Source: Terriglobia bacterium (GTDB lineage Bacteria > Acidobacteriota > Terriglobia > Bryobacterales > Bryobacteraceae). From it: a stretch of DNA of 64,000 bases. The stretch is taken from assembly GCA_020073265.1 (NCBI GenBank), contig JAIQFN010000008.1, positions 1-64,000 of the forward strand, read 5' to 3'. A model generated the notes under the pieces. It was not told the DNA's origin and did no database searches. It was given only the letters and a program-made list of their open reading frames with translations. Made by a program: the position numbers and the translations under genes. Shown in pieces: positions 1-5,953 of this stretch (position 1 is the stretch's first letter; every line of letters begins with the position of its first letter).

Positions 1-63
1 CTCGCTCATCTTATCGACGACAACCGCTCGCCGAACCCGCGCATACAACTCCACTGTGTACAC
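1..63 (-). CDS. istA: IstA-like IS21 transposase, N-terminal 21 codons
   Basis: The minus strand from 63 to the window edge is open and reads V-Y-T-V-E-L-Y-A-R-V-R-R-A-V from a GTG codon. This closely resembles the start of IstA transposases of the IS21 family (remembered consensus beginning xYTVELYAxVRRAV). A purine-rich GGAGAG lies just before the GTG. IstA is the DDE transposase that works with the IstB ATPase. Only the extreme N-terminus, ahead of the helix-turn-helix, is present, so intactness cannot be judged. Confidence 0.6.
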   Translation of the reverse strand, partial: MYTVELYARVRRAVVVDKMSE

Positions 64-182
64 CTCTCCGGTGTTCCACAAAACACTTCTCTATGGGAAT
101 GTTCGATGGAACCAGTCTCCGGCGGCCTGGTTTTGCTCCGCCAGCAACGCCGCTCACGCGGCGTTTACTGGTCTATTTTGCA
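1..182 (-). mobile_element. end of an IS21-family insertion sequence (partial)
   Basis: The minus strand of 1-63 encodes the N-terminus of an IstA-like transposase. Upstream of it the minus strand reads TGCAAAATAGACCAGTAAAC from position 182. The TG start and short GACCAG/CCAGG motifs repeated over about 90 bp match the terminal structure of IS21-family elements. The gene at 199-549 ends only 17 bp outside this proposed terminus. The rest of the element (istA, istB, other end) lies left of the window, so the exact end and the target duplication cannot be checked here. Confidence 0.55.
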
Positions 183-198
183 TCCGGCGCGTATAGTA

Positions 199-549
199 TT
201 ATTTCTGAGACGGCGGCGGAAACTTCTGCTTCACGACCCAGACGATGATGGACTCCAACTGCACCTTCGACAGGTCGGCCTTGCCATCCTTCGCCTGAAT
301 CTCAAGCGCGCCGAGTTCGACGCCCAGCCGCACCATGCCCTCTGACAACGGCTTGCCGGCAGGCTTGACCGCGAACCAGTTGCGGATGTCGGTCGCCAGT
401 TGCGGATTCTTCGCGCGCAGGTCCGTGGTCATCTTGTCGATGAAGTCCCCGACGTAGACGGCCTGCTCTTTGTCAGGCTTGGCGTTGAAGTCTTTCAGGT
501 TCATCGCCTGCGCTGTCATGATGACGAAAAAAGCGAGGAAAAGCCTCAT
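199..549 (-). CDS. small secreted hypothetical protein
   Basis: This is a 116-residue protein. I chose the ATG at 549 because the product then begins with a short positively charged hydrophobic stretch (MRLFLAFFVIMTAQA), a plausible signal peptide with an AxA-like end. The frame is open further upstream, but that extension is Arg/Pro-rich and overlaps the neighbouring gene, so it is probably not translated. The mature part is mixed charged and helical, with no motif I recognise. It is separated from the upstream gene (827-1696) by a strongly palindromic spacer. The function is unknown, and it lies in the accessory element next to an insertion sequence. Confidence 0.5.
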   Translation of the reverse strand: MRLFLAFFVIMTAQAMNLKDFNAKPDKEQAVYVGDFIDKMTTDLRAKNPQLATDIRNWFAVKPAGKPLSEGMVRLGVELGALEIQAKDGKADLSKVQLESIIVWVVKQKFPPPSQK

Positions 550-675
550 GCCTGAGTATAACCCGAATTGAATGAATCTGTTGCGGTGATCTTCAAAGTT
601 TCTGTCAGCCACGTTCATAACCGTTTGCCGCCCAACGAGGCGGCCCTGTCCTTCCTTTATATAGCGTTTTAAAAC

Positions 676-810
676 CTCCATTTTCCTCTTGAACAGGACA
701 AGGGGTTGCTTCAGATCGGGCCGAAGCCTGTCAAGGGCGCAGGTTTTGCGCTCGTGAAACCCTTGACTGCAAGGACCGATCTGGCAGCTTTGCGTTGGAG
801 GAAAATGGAG
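676..810. repeat. nested inverted repeats (possible structured RNA or cruciform)
   Basis: Three perfect inverted repeats are nested around one centre. CTCCATTTTCCTC at 676-688 pairs with 798-810. CAGATCGG at 712-719 pairs with 776-783. GTCAAGGG at 730-737 pairs with 760-767. The loop is 738-759. The structure fills most of the gap between the stop of the coiled-coil gene (827) and the start of the secreted gene (549), both on the minus strand. I see no clear T-run that would make it a simple terminator. Confidence 0.6.
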
Positions 811-826
811 CGGGTTGCGAAACGGT

Positions 827-1696
827 TTAAATCTTGGGCGCGATCTGGCCTGACGGCCGGGGCGCATTTTGCGTTTGGGGATTTTCCGTCTCGGTATTCT
901 TGCGATCAGCGACGGTCTGCCCGTCCGCCGCTTTTGTGAAGGCCGGGACGGTCGAGATGGTGTATTCATCGCCGAACGCAGCCATGTAGTCGGCGGAGCC
1001 ATAATCGACAGGGGCTTGTTGCGCGCGGGCCTCGACCCTCCCTGCGAACTCCTTCTCGTCGGCGGACAACCGGTCACTGGCGGCATTCAGATCCTGCCCT
1101 CCCCGCTCCGCCTGGCCCCGGTCGTCGAGCACCTTCTGCTTCAGCCGCTTCAATTCTTCGTACCGGTCATCGATCTCATTTTTCTGCCGCCACGTCGAGG
1201 CATCCGGCGTGGTGCTGTGAAGGGCGGCAGCTTCGTCGCGGTCCGTACCCGACAGCACCGTGCCCTGCTCGTCGCGGTACTGGTCGCCGTCCACATAGAC
1301 GCGGAGGCCGTCATGTAACTTGAGAGCGTTGTCCTCGATCTCCTTGCGGCGTTTCTCGACGACGCGCTGCTGCTGATCGATCTGCGCCAGCAGGCGGTCG
1401 GAGCGCTCGCGGTATTCCTGCATTTCCTGTTCGGCCAGCAGGGTACGGCGGCGACCCTCTTCCTCGCGCCGGCGTTTCTCCTTCGGGTCCAAACCGGGGA
1501 AGATCATCAGATGGCGGCTGGAATCACCCGACAGTTCAAGCGCCAGTTCGTCGGTGTCCTGCTGGTGGATCAGGGCGGCCCGGCGCCCGAAGAACTCGCT
1601 CAGCCATCCCGGCGGAATTGCCCCGCTCGGCAGAGCCAGCAGCTCGCCGTCCGGTATCGCGTCGAGATCGTCTTCCTCTTCCGTCGGCGTGGACAT
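827..1696 (-). CDS. hypothetical acidic coiled-coil protein
   Basis: This 289-residue protein has no signal peptide or membrane segment. Residues 1-70 are acidic and hydrophobic mixed. About 70-130 is a long Glu/Arg/Gln-rich coiled coil (heptad-like runs around KEKRRREEEGRRR and RVVEKRRKEIED). About 130-160 contains a short Gly/Asp/Tyr-rich motif (VDGDQYRDEQG), then a second helical stretch rich in Lys, Glu and Asp, and a polar tail. The ATG at 1696 is preceded by GGGGAA about 5 bp upstream, which supports this start. I do not recognise the family. A structural or DNA-associated cargo protein of the element is possible but unproven. Confidence 0.6.
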   Translation of the reverse strand: MSTPTEEEDDLDAIPDGELLALPSGAIPPGWLSEFFGRRAALIHQQDTDELALELSGDSSRHLMIFPGLDPKEKRRREEEGRRRTLLAEQEMQEYRERSDRLLAQIDQQQRVVEKRRKEIEDNALKLHDGLRVYVDGDQYRDEQGTVLSGTDRDEAAALHSTTPDASTWRQKNEIDDRYEELKRLKQKVLDDRGQAERGGQDLNAASDRLSADEKEFAGRVEARAQQAPVDYGSADYMAAFGDEYTISTVPAFTKAADGQTVADRKNTETENPQTQNAPRPSGQIAPKI

Positions 1697-1933
1697 GACA
1701 ATTCCCCATCCTCGTTTTCAGACTACACGCTTAGGTTTAAGATTCTGTAAATACACAACCGGGGTTTGAGTTCTTTCCAGAATGTGGCTGCCCTTTGGGC
1801 CAGAATTGAGGCTACAGGGGCCTGTGATGACCGGCTGTGGCAAAAGACGCCCCTCCCTCAGAGCGCTTCGTGCGCTCATCCTTTTTAAATTGGCAGGGAT
1901 TTTAAGCGACGGTGACTACCAGCGATTCTGCGA
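1697..1933. other. non-coding gap with one small hairpin
   Basis: No convincing gene lies between the coiled-coil gene and the end of the AbiEii toxin gene. One hairpin, GAGCGC/GCGCTC at 1861-1877 with a 5-nt loop, is followed on the plus strand by TTTTT at 1882-1886. It resembles a plus-strand terminator, but no plus-strand gene precedes it. The rest should contain the promoter of the 1696 gene, for which I see no strong consensus. Confidence 0.3.
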
Positions 1934-2893
1934 TCACAGAAGGTCGCGAAGTTCCTGAAGCCGGGCTTGAATCTCGGCCCATGACGGATAAGGGCCGTAG
2001 CAGAGCATCCGGCACTGTGCCTCGTATTCCACGCCGATGGCAGTGGAGAGTTTGTCCGGCGGAAACAGCGCGTCGCTGCGGGCAAAACTCATTCCCTCGG
2101 GATGAAAATAGCTTCGCGAAAAATGGGTGCGGCTGATGTGGTCGTAATCCGTCTTGATGGCCGCGTACTCGGGGGAATTCAGCATGGCGGTCACCTCATG
2201 CTGTGCCGCGAGCTGAAACAGGTCGTAGTAGTGCCGGGCGTAGGTGCCGAGCGGCTGGCCGTCGCGCTTGAGCAGTTCAACCTTGCTATGAATGGCGAAC
2301 AGTTTCTCGACGAACGTCCGCCTGAAGTGGAGCAGGCGCATCGGAAACGATCCTTCGTCCTCCGCGCCCAGGGTAACGCCGCTCTCCTGCAGGAACTGGC
2401 CGAGGTACGAGCGCAGCTCAACGGTGACAGTCGGTTCCCGGCCACTGGCGCTGCCCGCCTCCACCAGCACGCGGTTGGCAACCTCGCCAGGTCCGCCGAA
2501 AAGCTGCGTGTAGGAGAAACGGTCATTGCGCCCGAATCCGCCGATGGTCTGACTCTCGCCGGGGATGAATGTCAGCGCCGGGTGCGCGCCGACAGCATTG
2601 CGGAGTGTCTTCAGCTCACGGTCGATGGCTCTGTTGGCCAGGACGGGCCTGAAGGCCTGGGGATCAAGGAAAACGTCGATGTCTTCCGAAAACCGCTGGA
2701 TCAGGTTCCAGCCTTTGGCCAGGCTCGTGCCGCCCTTGAAGATGACTTTTTCGCGGGCGCTGGCAACGATCCGCAGGGCCTCGGTGACGTAGTAGTCCTT
2801 CTCGATAATGGCGGGACGCAATCCGCGCGCGCGAAAATGCTCCGCCGCCCGCAGGATCGACTGCTCGAAATCCCGATGTTCAAACAGCTTCAC
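1934..2893 (-). CDS. abiEii: AbiEii/AbiGii-type nucleotidyltransferase toxin
   Basis: This is the toxin of a type IV AbiE-like toxin-antitoxin system. AbiEii-family proteins are nucleotidyltransferase-fold toxins acting in the cytoplasm, several of them linked to phage abortive infection. The motifs are in order: EKDYYVTEAL at about 31-40, GGTSLAK at 54-60 and SEDID at 69-73, the last two being the conserved nucleotidyltransferase signature; later comes a conserved KLxA-like helix. I chose the GTG at 2893 because AAGGAGGG lies 9 bp upstream and the antitoxin stop codon (2895-2897) is directly before it, giving translational coupling. The frame is open further upstream but that would overlap the antitoxin. 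The 319-residue length fits the family. Confidence 0.88.
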   Translation of the reverse strand: MKLFEHRDFEQSILRAAEHFRARGLRPAIIEKDYYVTEALRIVASAREKVIFKGGTSLAKGWNLIQRFSEDIDVFLDPQAFRPVLANRAIDRELKTLRNAVGAHPALTFIPGESQTIGGFGRNDRFSYTQLFGGPGEVANRVLVEAGSASGREPTVTVELRSYLGQFLQESGVTLGAEDEGSFPMRLLHFRRTFVEKLFAIHSKVELLKRDGQPLGTYARHYYDLFQLAAQHEVTAMLNSPEYAAIKTDYDHISRTHFSRSYFHPEGMSFARSDALFPPDKLSTAIGVEYEAQCRMLCYGPYPSWAEIQARLQELRDLL

Positions 2894-2894
2894 G

Positions 2895-3638
2895 TCAGCG
2901 TCCCTCCTTCGCCTGCCAATCGCGGGCATGCGGCAGTCCTGACAGCCGACCAAAGTCAAAGCGGGAGAACGGATTCAGGGAGGCGCGCAGGCGCGCAAGC
3001 GCGGCTGGTTTTTTGCCTATCTCCTCACCTATCGCGCCGATCAGCGCGCGCACGCGCGGCGGCTCCGAGTCAGCGATCTTGAGCAGGCGCTCGAACCGGC
3101 CCTTTTCCGAAATGAGCGCCAGAGTTCTGCGGACGGTTTCCCGCGGCGATAGTTCGCTCGTTTTGCCTCCGCGCCTCAGGAAATCGAGTAGCGCGGCATC
3201 GGCATCCGAAAGACCGGCCCATGCTTCCGGCCGCCTGGCGTGGACGACGGTGTCAGCACCGATGAGCTTGCGGGGCAGACTGAGGGCGCTGGTGGCAACC
3301 TCGCCCCTCCGCGCCGTCTGCGTCGTGAAGCCCAGAAGACTGGCGGCGGCGATCCCGGAGGGAAAGACCTGCTTGCGGCGGGAGGCGAGTTCCTGGATGG
3401 CGGCCGGGTTCGGCAGGCTCTTGCCGAACGTCGTTTGCCGGGAGCGGTAATAGACGCCCTTGCTCAGGCGTTCGAGTATGCCTTGGCGCGTCAGGCGCGA
3501 AAGGGCTTGCGCCACCGCCGTGAAGGGCAGGTCCCGGAAGTCTTCAAGCCGCCACAGCTTTTCGCCGCCGCGTTCGATGCGCTGGCGGACCTGGTGCATG
3601 ATCCGGCGTGATCCAGCGGATGTGGTGCTCGTTCCCAT
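2895..3638 (-). CDS. abiEi: AbiEi-type antitoxin (DUF6088-like)
   Basis: This is the likely antitoxin and autorepressor partner of the downstream AbiEii toxin. The N-terminal region has the winged-helix pattern of DUF6088/AbiEi proteins: a helix, then VAQALSRLTRQGILERLSKG and VYYRS, which is the DNA-binding wing. The C-terminal domain is helical and Arg-rich. Two starts are possible: the ATG at 3638, which sits at the predicted transcription start and would be leaderless, or the ATG at 3599, which fits the usual family N-terminus better. A perfect palindrome overlaps its promoter (see 3646-3698), as expected for autoregulation. The gene ends 1 bp before the toxin GTG. Confidence 0.85.
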   Translation of the reverse strand: MGTSTTSAGSRRIMHQVRQRIERGGEKLWRLEDFRDLPFTAVAQALSRLTRQGILERLSKGVYYRSRQTTFGKSLPNPAAIQELASRRKQVFPSGIAAASLLGFTTQTARRGEVATSALSLPRKLIGADTVVHARRPEAWAGLSDADAALLDFLRRGGKTSELSPRETVRRTLALISEKGRFERLLKIADSEPPRVRALIGAIGEEIGKKPAALARLRASLNPFSRFDFGRLSGLPHARDWQAKEGR

Positions 3639-3645
3639 GTTGCCC

Positions 3646-3698
3646 AGTATCGATCCTGAAGCCGGTTATCGTCAAGTTTTTTTGCTATAAAACTTGAC
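3646..3698 (-). promoter_or_regulatory. abiE promoter with palindromic operator
   Basis: A perfect 10-bp inverted repeat, GTCAAGTTTT at 3671-3680 and AAAACTTGAC at 3689-3698, has an 8-bp spacer. Read on the minus strand, the proximal arm supplies the -35 (TTGACG, 3675-3670). GATACT at 3651-3646 fits a -10 at 18-bp spacing. The predicted transcript would start at about 3639, almost on the first antitoxin ATG. AbiEi antitoxins are known to repress by binding inverted repeats in their own promoter, so this is the best candidate operator. Confidence 0.65.
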
Positions 3699-3780
3699 AT
3701 GTTAGCCCCTCACCGGACCACGGACATAGAGGCTCAGGCTGTTCTCGCCATTGGCCGAAGGGGGGCTCCCGTAGCTCACG

Positions 3781-3926
3781 AGGATGGTTCCATCCTAGGC
3801 CGCCGGGGCGGGAGCAGGTGTCCCGCTTTTTTCCCGGCGCTAGGGAGATAGAAGAACGGTGCAGCTTGTTTGCCCTACGCGGGATGGTGCCATCCCCTAC
3901 GCCGAAGCGGGATCATGGTGACCCGC
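3781..3926 (+). repeat. two 46-bp double-hairpin units, 100 bp apart
   Basis: Unit 1 (3781-3826) and unit 2 (3881-3926) have the same plan. Each starts with a 7-bp hairpin with a 2-nt loop (GGATGG-NN-CCATCC core), then a 10-11 nt linker containing GCCG, then a second hairpin GCGGG/CCCGC with GGTG in its loop. The offset between units is exactly 100 bp. The stems are kept while linker and loop bases differ. No gene is visible between them. Confidence 0.55.
3808..3832 (+). terminator. rho-independent terminator-like hairpin
   Basis: Stem GCGGGA (3808-3813) pairs with TCCCGC (3821-3826), with a 7-nt loop, and is followed directly by six T residues (3827-3832). It is oriented for plus-strand transcription, but no plus-strand protein gene lies upstream. 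It could end a short RNA starting near 3700, or simply be part of the repeat unit. Confidence 0.4.
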
Positions 3927-3963
3927 AGGCTTTTCGGCTTCGAAGCCAGGGACTTGATGATGA

Positions 3964-4050
3964 TGGTAGCGGGCGAGGGACTTGAACCCCCATGACCTTG
4001 CGGTCGGACGATTTTGAGCCGTCTGCGTCTGCCAGTTCCGCCAGCCCGCC
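3964..4050 (-). tRNA. tRNA-Leu (anticodon CAA)
   Basis: Read on the minus strand the gene folds as a class II tRNA of 87 nt including CCA. The acceptor is GGCGGGC/GCCCGCT, followed by A73 and an encoded CCA (3966-3964). The anticodon stem is GACGG/TCGTC with loop CTCAAAA, so the anticodon is CAA. A variable arm follows, and the T arm carries GTTCAAG. All stems pair, so the gene appears functional. It lies inside the proposed element, 60 bp from the integrase, and may replace the host tRNA-Leu(CAA) split at 5420. Confidence 0.93.
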
Positions 4051-4110
4051 ACAGCGCAGTTCTGCGCTTCTTCACTTTAACATTATGAAGCTCTCATCGC
4101 TCACGCGTCC

Positions 4111-5295
4111 CTACTCCTCTTGTTCGGTAGGCGGCTCGTTCTTCTTCTTAGTTTTTGGCCGCCGTATGTTGATCGCGGCGGCATCGAGGCTGTTCTTGAG
4201 GTGGGAGGCGTAGTATTTCTCGATCATCTCGACGCTGGTGCGGCAGTTCTTCGCGATCTGATAAATGTCCGCACCTTCCATGAGACGGAGGCAGATGTAG
4301 GTGTGCCGCAGGCTGTAGGCCGTGCGGGGTTGTCCTTCACGGTCTTTCTTGAGTCCTTCTTCGTCCAGGATGGTGTTGAAGAGTTGCCGGTGCGTCTTCG
4401 GAAAAATCGAATCGGTCGGCTGCGGCTTGTTCCTCTCGGCCAGCCTCTGAAAAGGCTTTACGGCCCCGGTGGTGCTCTTGCAATAGCCGACGCCGCGTTT
4501 GCCGCGGACCTCGATCTCAAGGATGGTTTCATGGCTGCCCTCATCCTCGACGATCTTCACATCGCGATATTCAAGCTGGTTCGCCTCGTCCGGCCGCAGG
4601 CCGGTGTTCGCCATGAACAGGACGTAGTCGTGAAGCTGTTCAGATTCCCATTTGTAGCGGGGATTTTTCGGAGTGCGCGCCCGTCGCCGGGTGGCTTCAT
4701 AGAGCTTCTTGTATTCCTCCGGGGAAAACCACGCACGGTGAGAGATCTTCCCCGACGCCCGGTAGGGTTCGGACAGATCCGGAAGCCGGTCCAGCCATCG
4801 GTGGCGCACGGCGGCTTTGAGCGTCTGCCGGAGAACAACGATTTCCTGATGCATGGTGCTACGGGCTGGCGGCTTTCCGTGTTCCTTCACCGCTTCCTCG
4901 TGGCGATGAATGCGGTACTCCTGTACCTGGCCGGGCGTGATCTCGGAAAGTCCCATGTCGCCGAAGAAGGGCACCAGATGAACCCGGAGGCGCGCGCTGT
5001 GGCCTTGAACGTACTCGGCATTGCGTTGGCCCTCGGTGATGATCTGGTATTCGCGCTCGAATTGCACGGCGGCTTCGCGGAAGGTTTTTTCGCTGGTTAT
5101 TTCGCCGTTTCGGACCTTGCCGCGCAACCCCAGAAACCAGTCTTCGGCGAAGTCCTTGGCCTTGGCGAGGCCGTCCTCCTTCGTCGAGACGCGCCGGTTC
5201 TTGCCGGCGAGGTAGGTCGAACACTGCCACAGGCTGCTGTTGTCGCGGCGGTAAACGTGGACTTTGCCGCCGAGGATCGTGTGTTTCTCTGGCAT
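4111..5295 (-). CDS. int: tyrosine recombinase / integrase
   Basis: This site-specific recombinase of the phage integrase family probably integrates and excises the element at tRNA-Leu. From the ATG at 5295 it has 394 residues. An N-terminal Arg-binding-like region comes first, a SAM-like core-binding domain spans about 70-180, and a catalytic domain about 185-370. Visible catalytic residues are R234 in TGLRPDE, R330-H331 in SLRHTY, and the tyrosine nucleophile at 361/362 in KYYASHL. The usual first His of the HxxR box is Tyr here. An upstream TTG at 5322 is possible. The C-terminal tail is Lys-rich. The gene reads away from the split tRNA fragment. Confidence 0.92.
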   Translation of the reverse strand: MPEKHTILGGKVHVYRRDNSSLWQCSTYLAGKNRRVSTKEDGLAKAKDFAEDWFLGLRGKVRNGEITSEKTFREAAVQFEREYQIITEGQRNAEYVQGHSARLRVHLVPFFGDMGLSEITPGQVQEYRIHRHEEAVKEHGKPPARSTMHQEIVVLRQTLKAAVRHRWLDRLPDLSEPYRASGKISHRAWFSPEEYKKLYEATRRRARTPKNPRYKWESEQLHDYVLFMANTGLRPDEANQLEYRDVKIVEDEGSHETILEIEVRGKRGVGYCKSTTGAVKPFQRLAERNKPQPTDSIFPKTHRQLFNTILDEEGLKKDREGQPRTAYSLRHTYICLRLMEGADIYQIAKNCRTSVEMIEKYYASHLKNSLDAAAINIRRPKTKKKNEPPTEQEE

Positions 5296-5341
5296 AGCGG
5301 TCGGGCCTCGAAAAAGGGCCAAACTGTGTAAGGCTTGTGTA

Positions 5342-5381
5342 AGTATACCAGAGGTGCCAACTGTTCAGCTATCAAGCTGAA
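5342..5381 (-). promoter_or_regulatory. integrase upstream region: -10 box and palindrome
   Basis: On the minus strand TATACT (5347-5342) could be the integrase -10. A 7-bp perfect inverted repeat, TTCAGCT/AGCTGAA with a 4-bp spacer (5364-5381), lies about 20 bp further upstream. It could be an excisionase or repressor site, or a recombinase arm site. I see no good -35. Confidence 0.35.
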
Positions 5382-5416
5382 AAAAAGCGGCTTAGTACGA
5401 CACAAAAGTTTATACG

Positions 5417-5460
5417 GATGATTTTGAGTCCCGTGCGTCTGCCAGTTCCGCCACTCCAGC
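5417..5460 (-). pseudogene. split tRNA-Leu(CAA) 5' half; attachment site
   Basis: From 5460 leftwards the minus strand reads as the first half of a tRNA-Leu: acceptor 5' strand GCTGGAG, Leu-type D arm, anticodon 5' stem CGGGA and loop CTCAAAA. It then breaks off at about 5420, and no 3' half or matching CTCCAGC follows. The D-arm stretch is identical over 20 bp to the intact tRNA-Leu at 3964-4050. Around the break both copies share CTCAAAATCNTCCG, so the recombination core is probably in the anticodon loop. This is the attachment-site junction of the integrative element. Confidence 0.75.
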
Positions 5461-5487
5461 GATCGGTGAGGCCCCGTGACGATTTCG

Positions 5488-5493
5488 AGTATA
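5488..5493 (-). promoter_or_regulatory. -10 box of the split tRNA-Leu gene
   Basis: TATACT on the minus strand lies 28 bp before the first base of the split tRNA (5460), a spacing expected for a tRNA leader. It suggests the tRNA fragment is a real former gene with its own promoter, which may now read into the element towards the integrase. Confidence 0.45.
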
Positions 5494-5588
5494 CCAGCCT
5501 CGCGCTGATCCGCGCATGCGTCCGCTAACCGCTTCCTCGCGCCCGCCGCCCTCGCTGTGCTAGGCTTCTTTCTGGAGGAATTCTTCTG

Positions 5589-5933
5589 GTGAAAACACTT
5601 TTTGTGGTTCTTGGTTTGTCAGCTCTCGCTTCCATGACCGCCTTCGCAGGCGAATGGACAGGCTATCTCTCCGACGAAAAGTGCGCGGTCAGCGGCTCGA
5701 AGGCCAAGACGGCCGCCGAATGGATCCAGCCCAAAGCCTTCGAAGGCTGCGTCAAGAAATGCGTCCAAGCCGGCGAAACCGTCGTGTTCGTCACCGAGGA
5801 TAACAAGATCGTCAAGATCGACGCGGCTTCCATGAGCAAGATCATGCCCGCCATCGGCCACAAGGTGAAGATCAGCGGCAAAATCGACGGCGACAAGCTC
5901 ACAGTCGACTCCATCAGCACGCTGCCGATGTAG
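5589..5933 (+). CDS. small secreted OB-fold-like hypothetical protein
   Basis: This 114-residue protein has an N-terminal signal peptide (MKTLFVVLGLSALASMTAFA). The start is GTG at 5589 with GGAGGA about 10 bp upstream. The mature part begins GEWTGYLSDEKC and has three Cys (SDEKC, EGCVKKC). It ends in alternating beta strands (KIVKIDAAS, HKVKISGKIDGDKLTVDSI), like the short periplasmic OB-fold-like proteins common in Acidobacteria. The function is unknown. It is the first gene outside the integrated element. Confidence 0.75.
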   Translation: MKTLFVVLGLSALASMTAFAGEWTGYLSDEKCAVSGSKAKTAAEWIQPKAFEGCVKKCVQAGETVVFVTEDNKIVKIDAASMSKIMPAIGHKVKISGKIDGDKLTVDSISTLPM

Positions 5934-5953
5934 TCGCGGGCGAGGCCGCTCGC

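Larger units (their letters stand above)
1..5420. mobile_element. right-hand part of an integrative element in a tRNA-Leu gene
   Basis: A tyrosine recombinase (4111-5295, minus) lies beside a truncated tRNA-Leu(CAA) 5' half (5420-5460). That is the usual layout at the end of an element integrated in a tRNA gene. Inwards lie an intact second tRNA-Leu(CAA), an AbiE toxin-antitoxin pair, two hypothetical genes and an IS21-like sequence, all typical accessory cargo. To the right of 5460 the content turns to conserved housekeeping genes. The left end and the displaced tRNA 3' half must lie outside the window. The boundary at about 5420 is an inference from where tRNA similarity stops. A smaller unit holding only the integrase cannot be excluded. 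Confidence 0.6.

Noticed and set aside
625-700. Integron attC-like site, because GCCCAAC resembles the RYYYAAC core
   Set aside because: No matching GTTRRRY core is found at the required distance and no integron integrase is present.
199-1086. A 295-residue minus-strand frame extending the small secreted protein upstream
   Set aside because: The extra N-terminal part is Arg/Pro/Ser-rich, overlaps the coiled-coil gene out of frame and crosses the nested inverted repeat. The internal ATG at 549 gives a clean signal peptide.
3700-3835. A riboswitch upstream of the plus-strand terminator
   Set aside because: I could not match any known riboswitch core, and no plus-strand gene follows that it could regulate.
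4120-5331. A 403-residue plus-strand frame covering the integrase
   Set aside because: It is the antisense shadow of the integrase gene. The minus frame has integrase motifs and the plus frame has none.
5417-5460. A second functional tRNA-Leu gene
   Set aside because: Only the 5' half is present. The 3' acceptor strand CTCCAGC, T arm and variable arm are missing.
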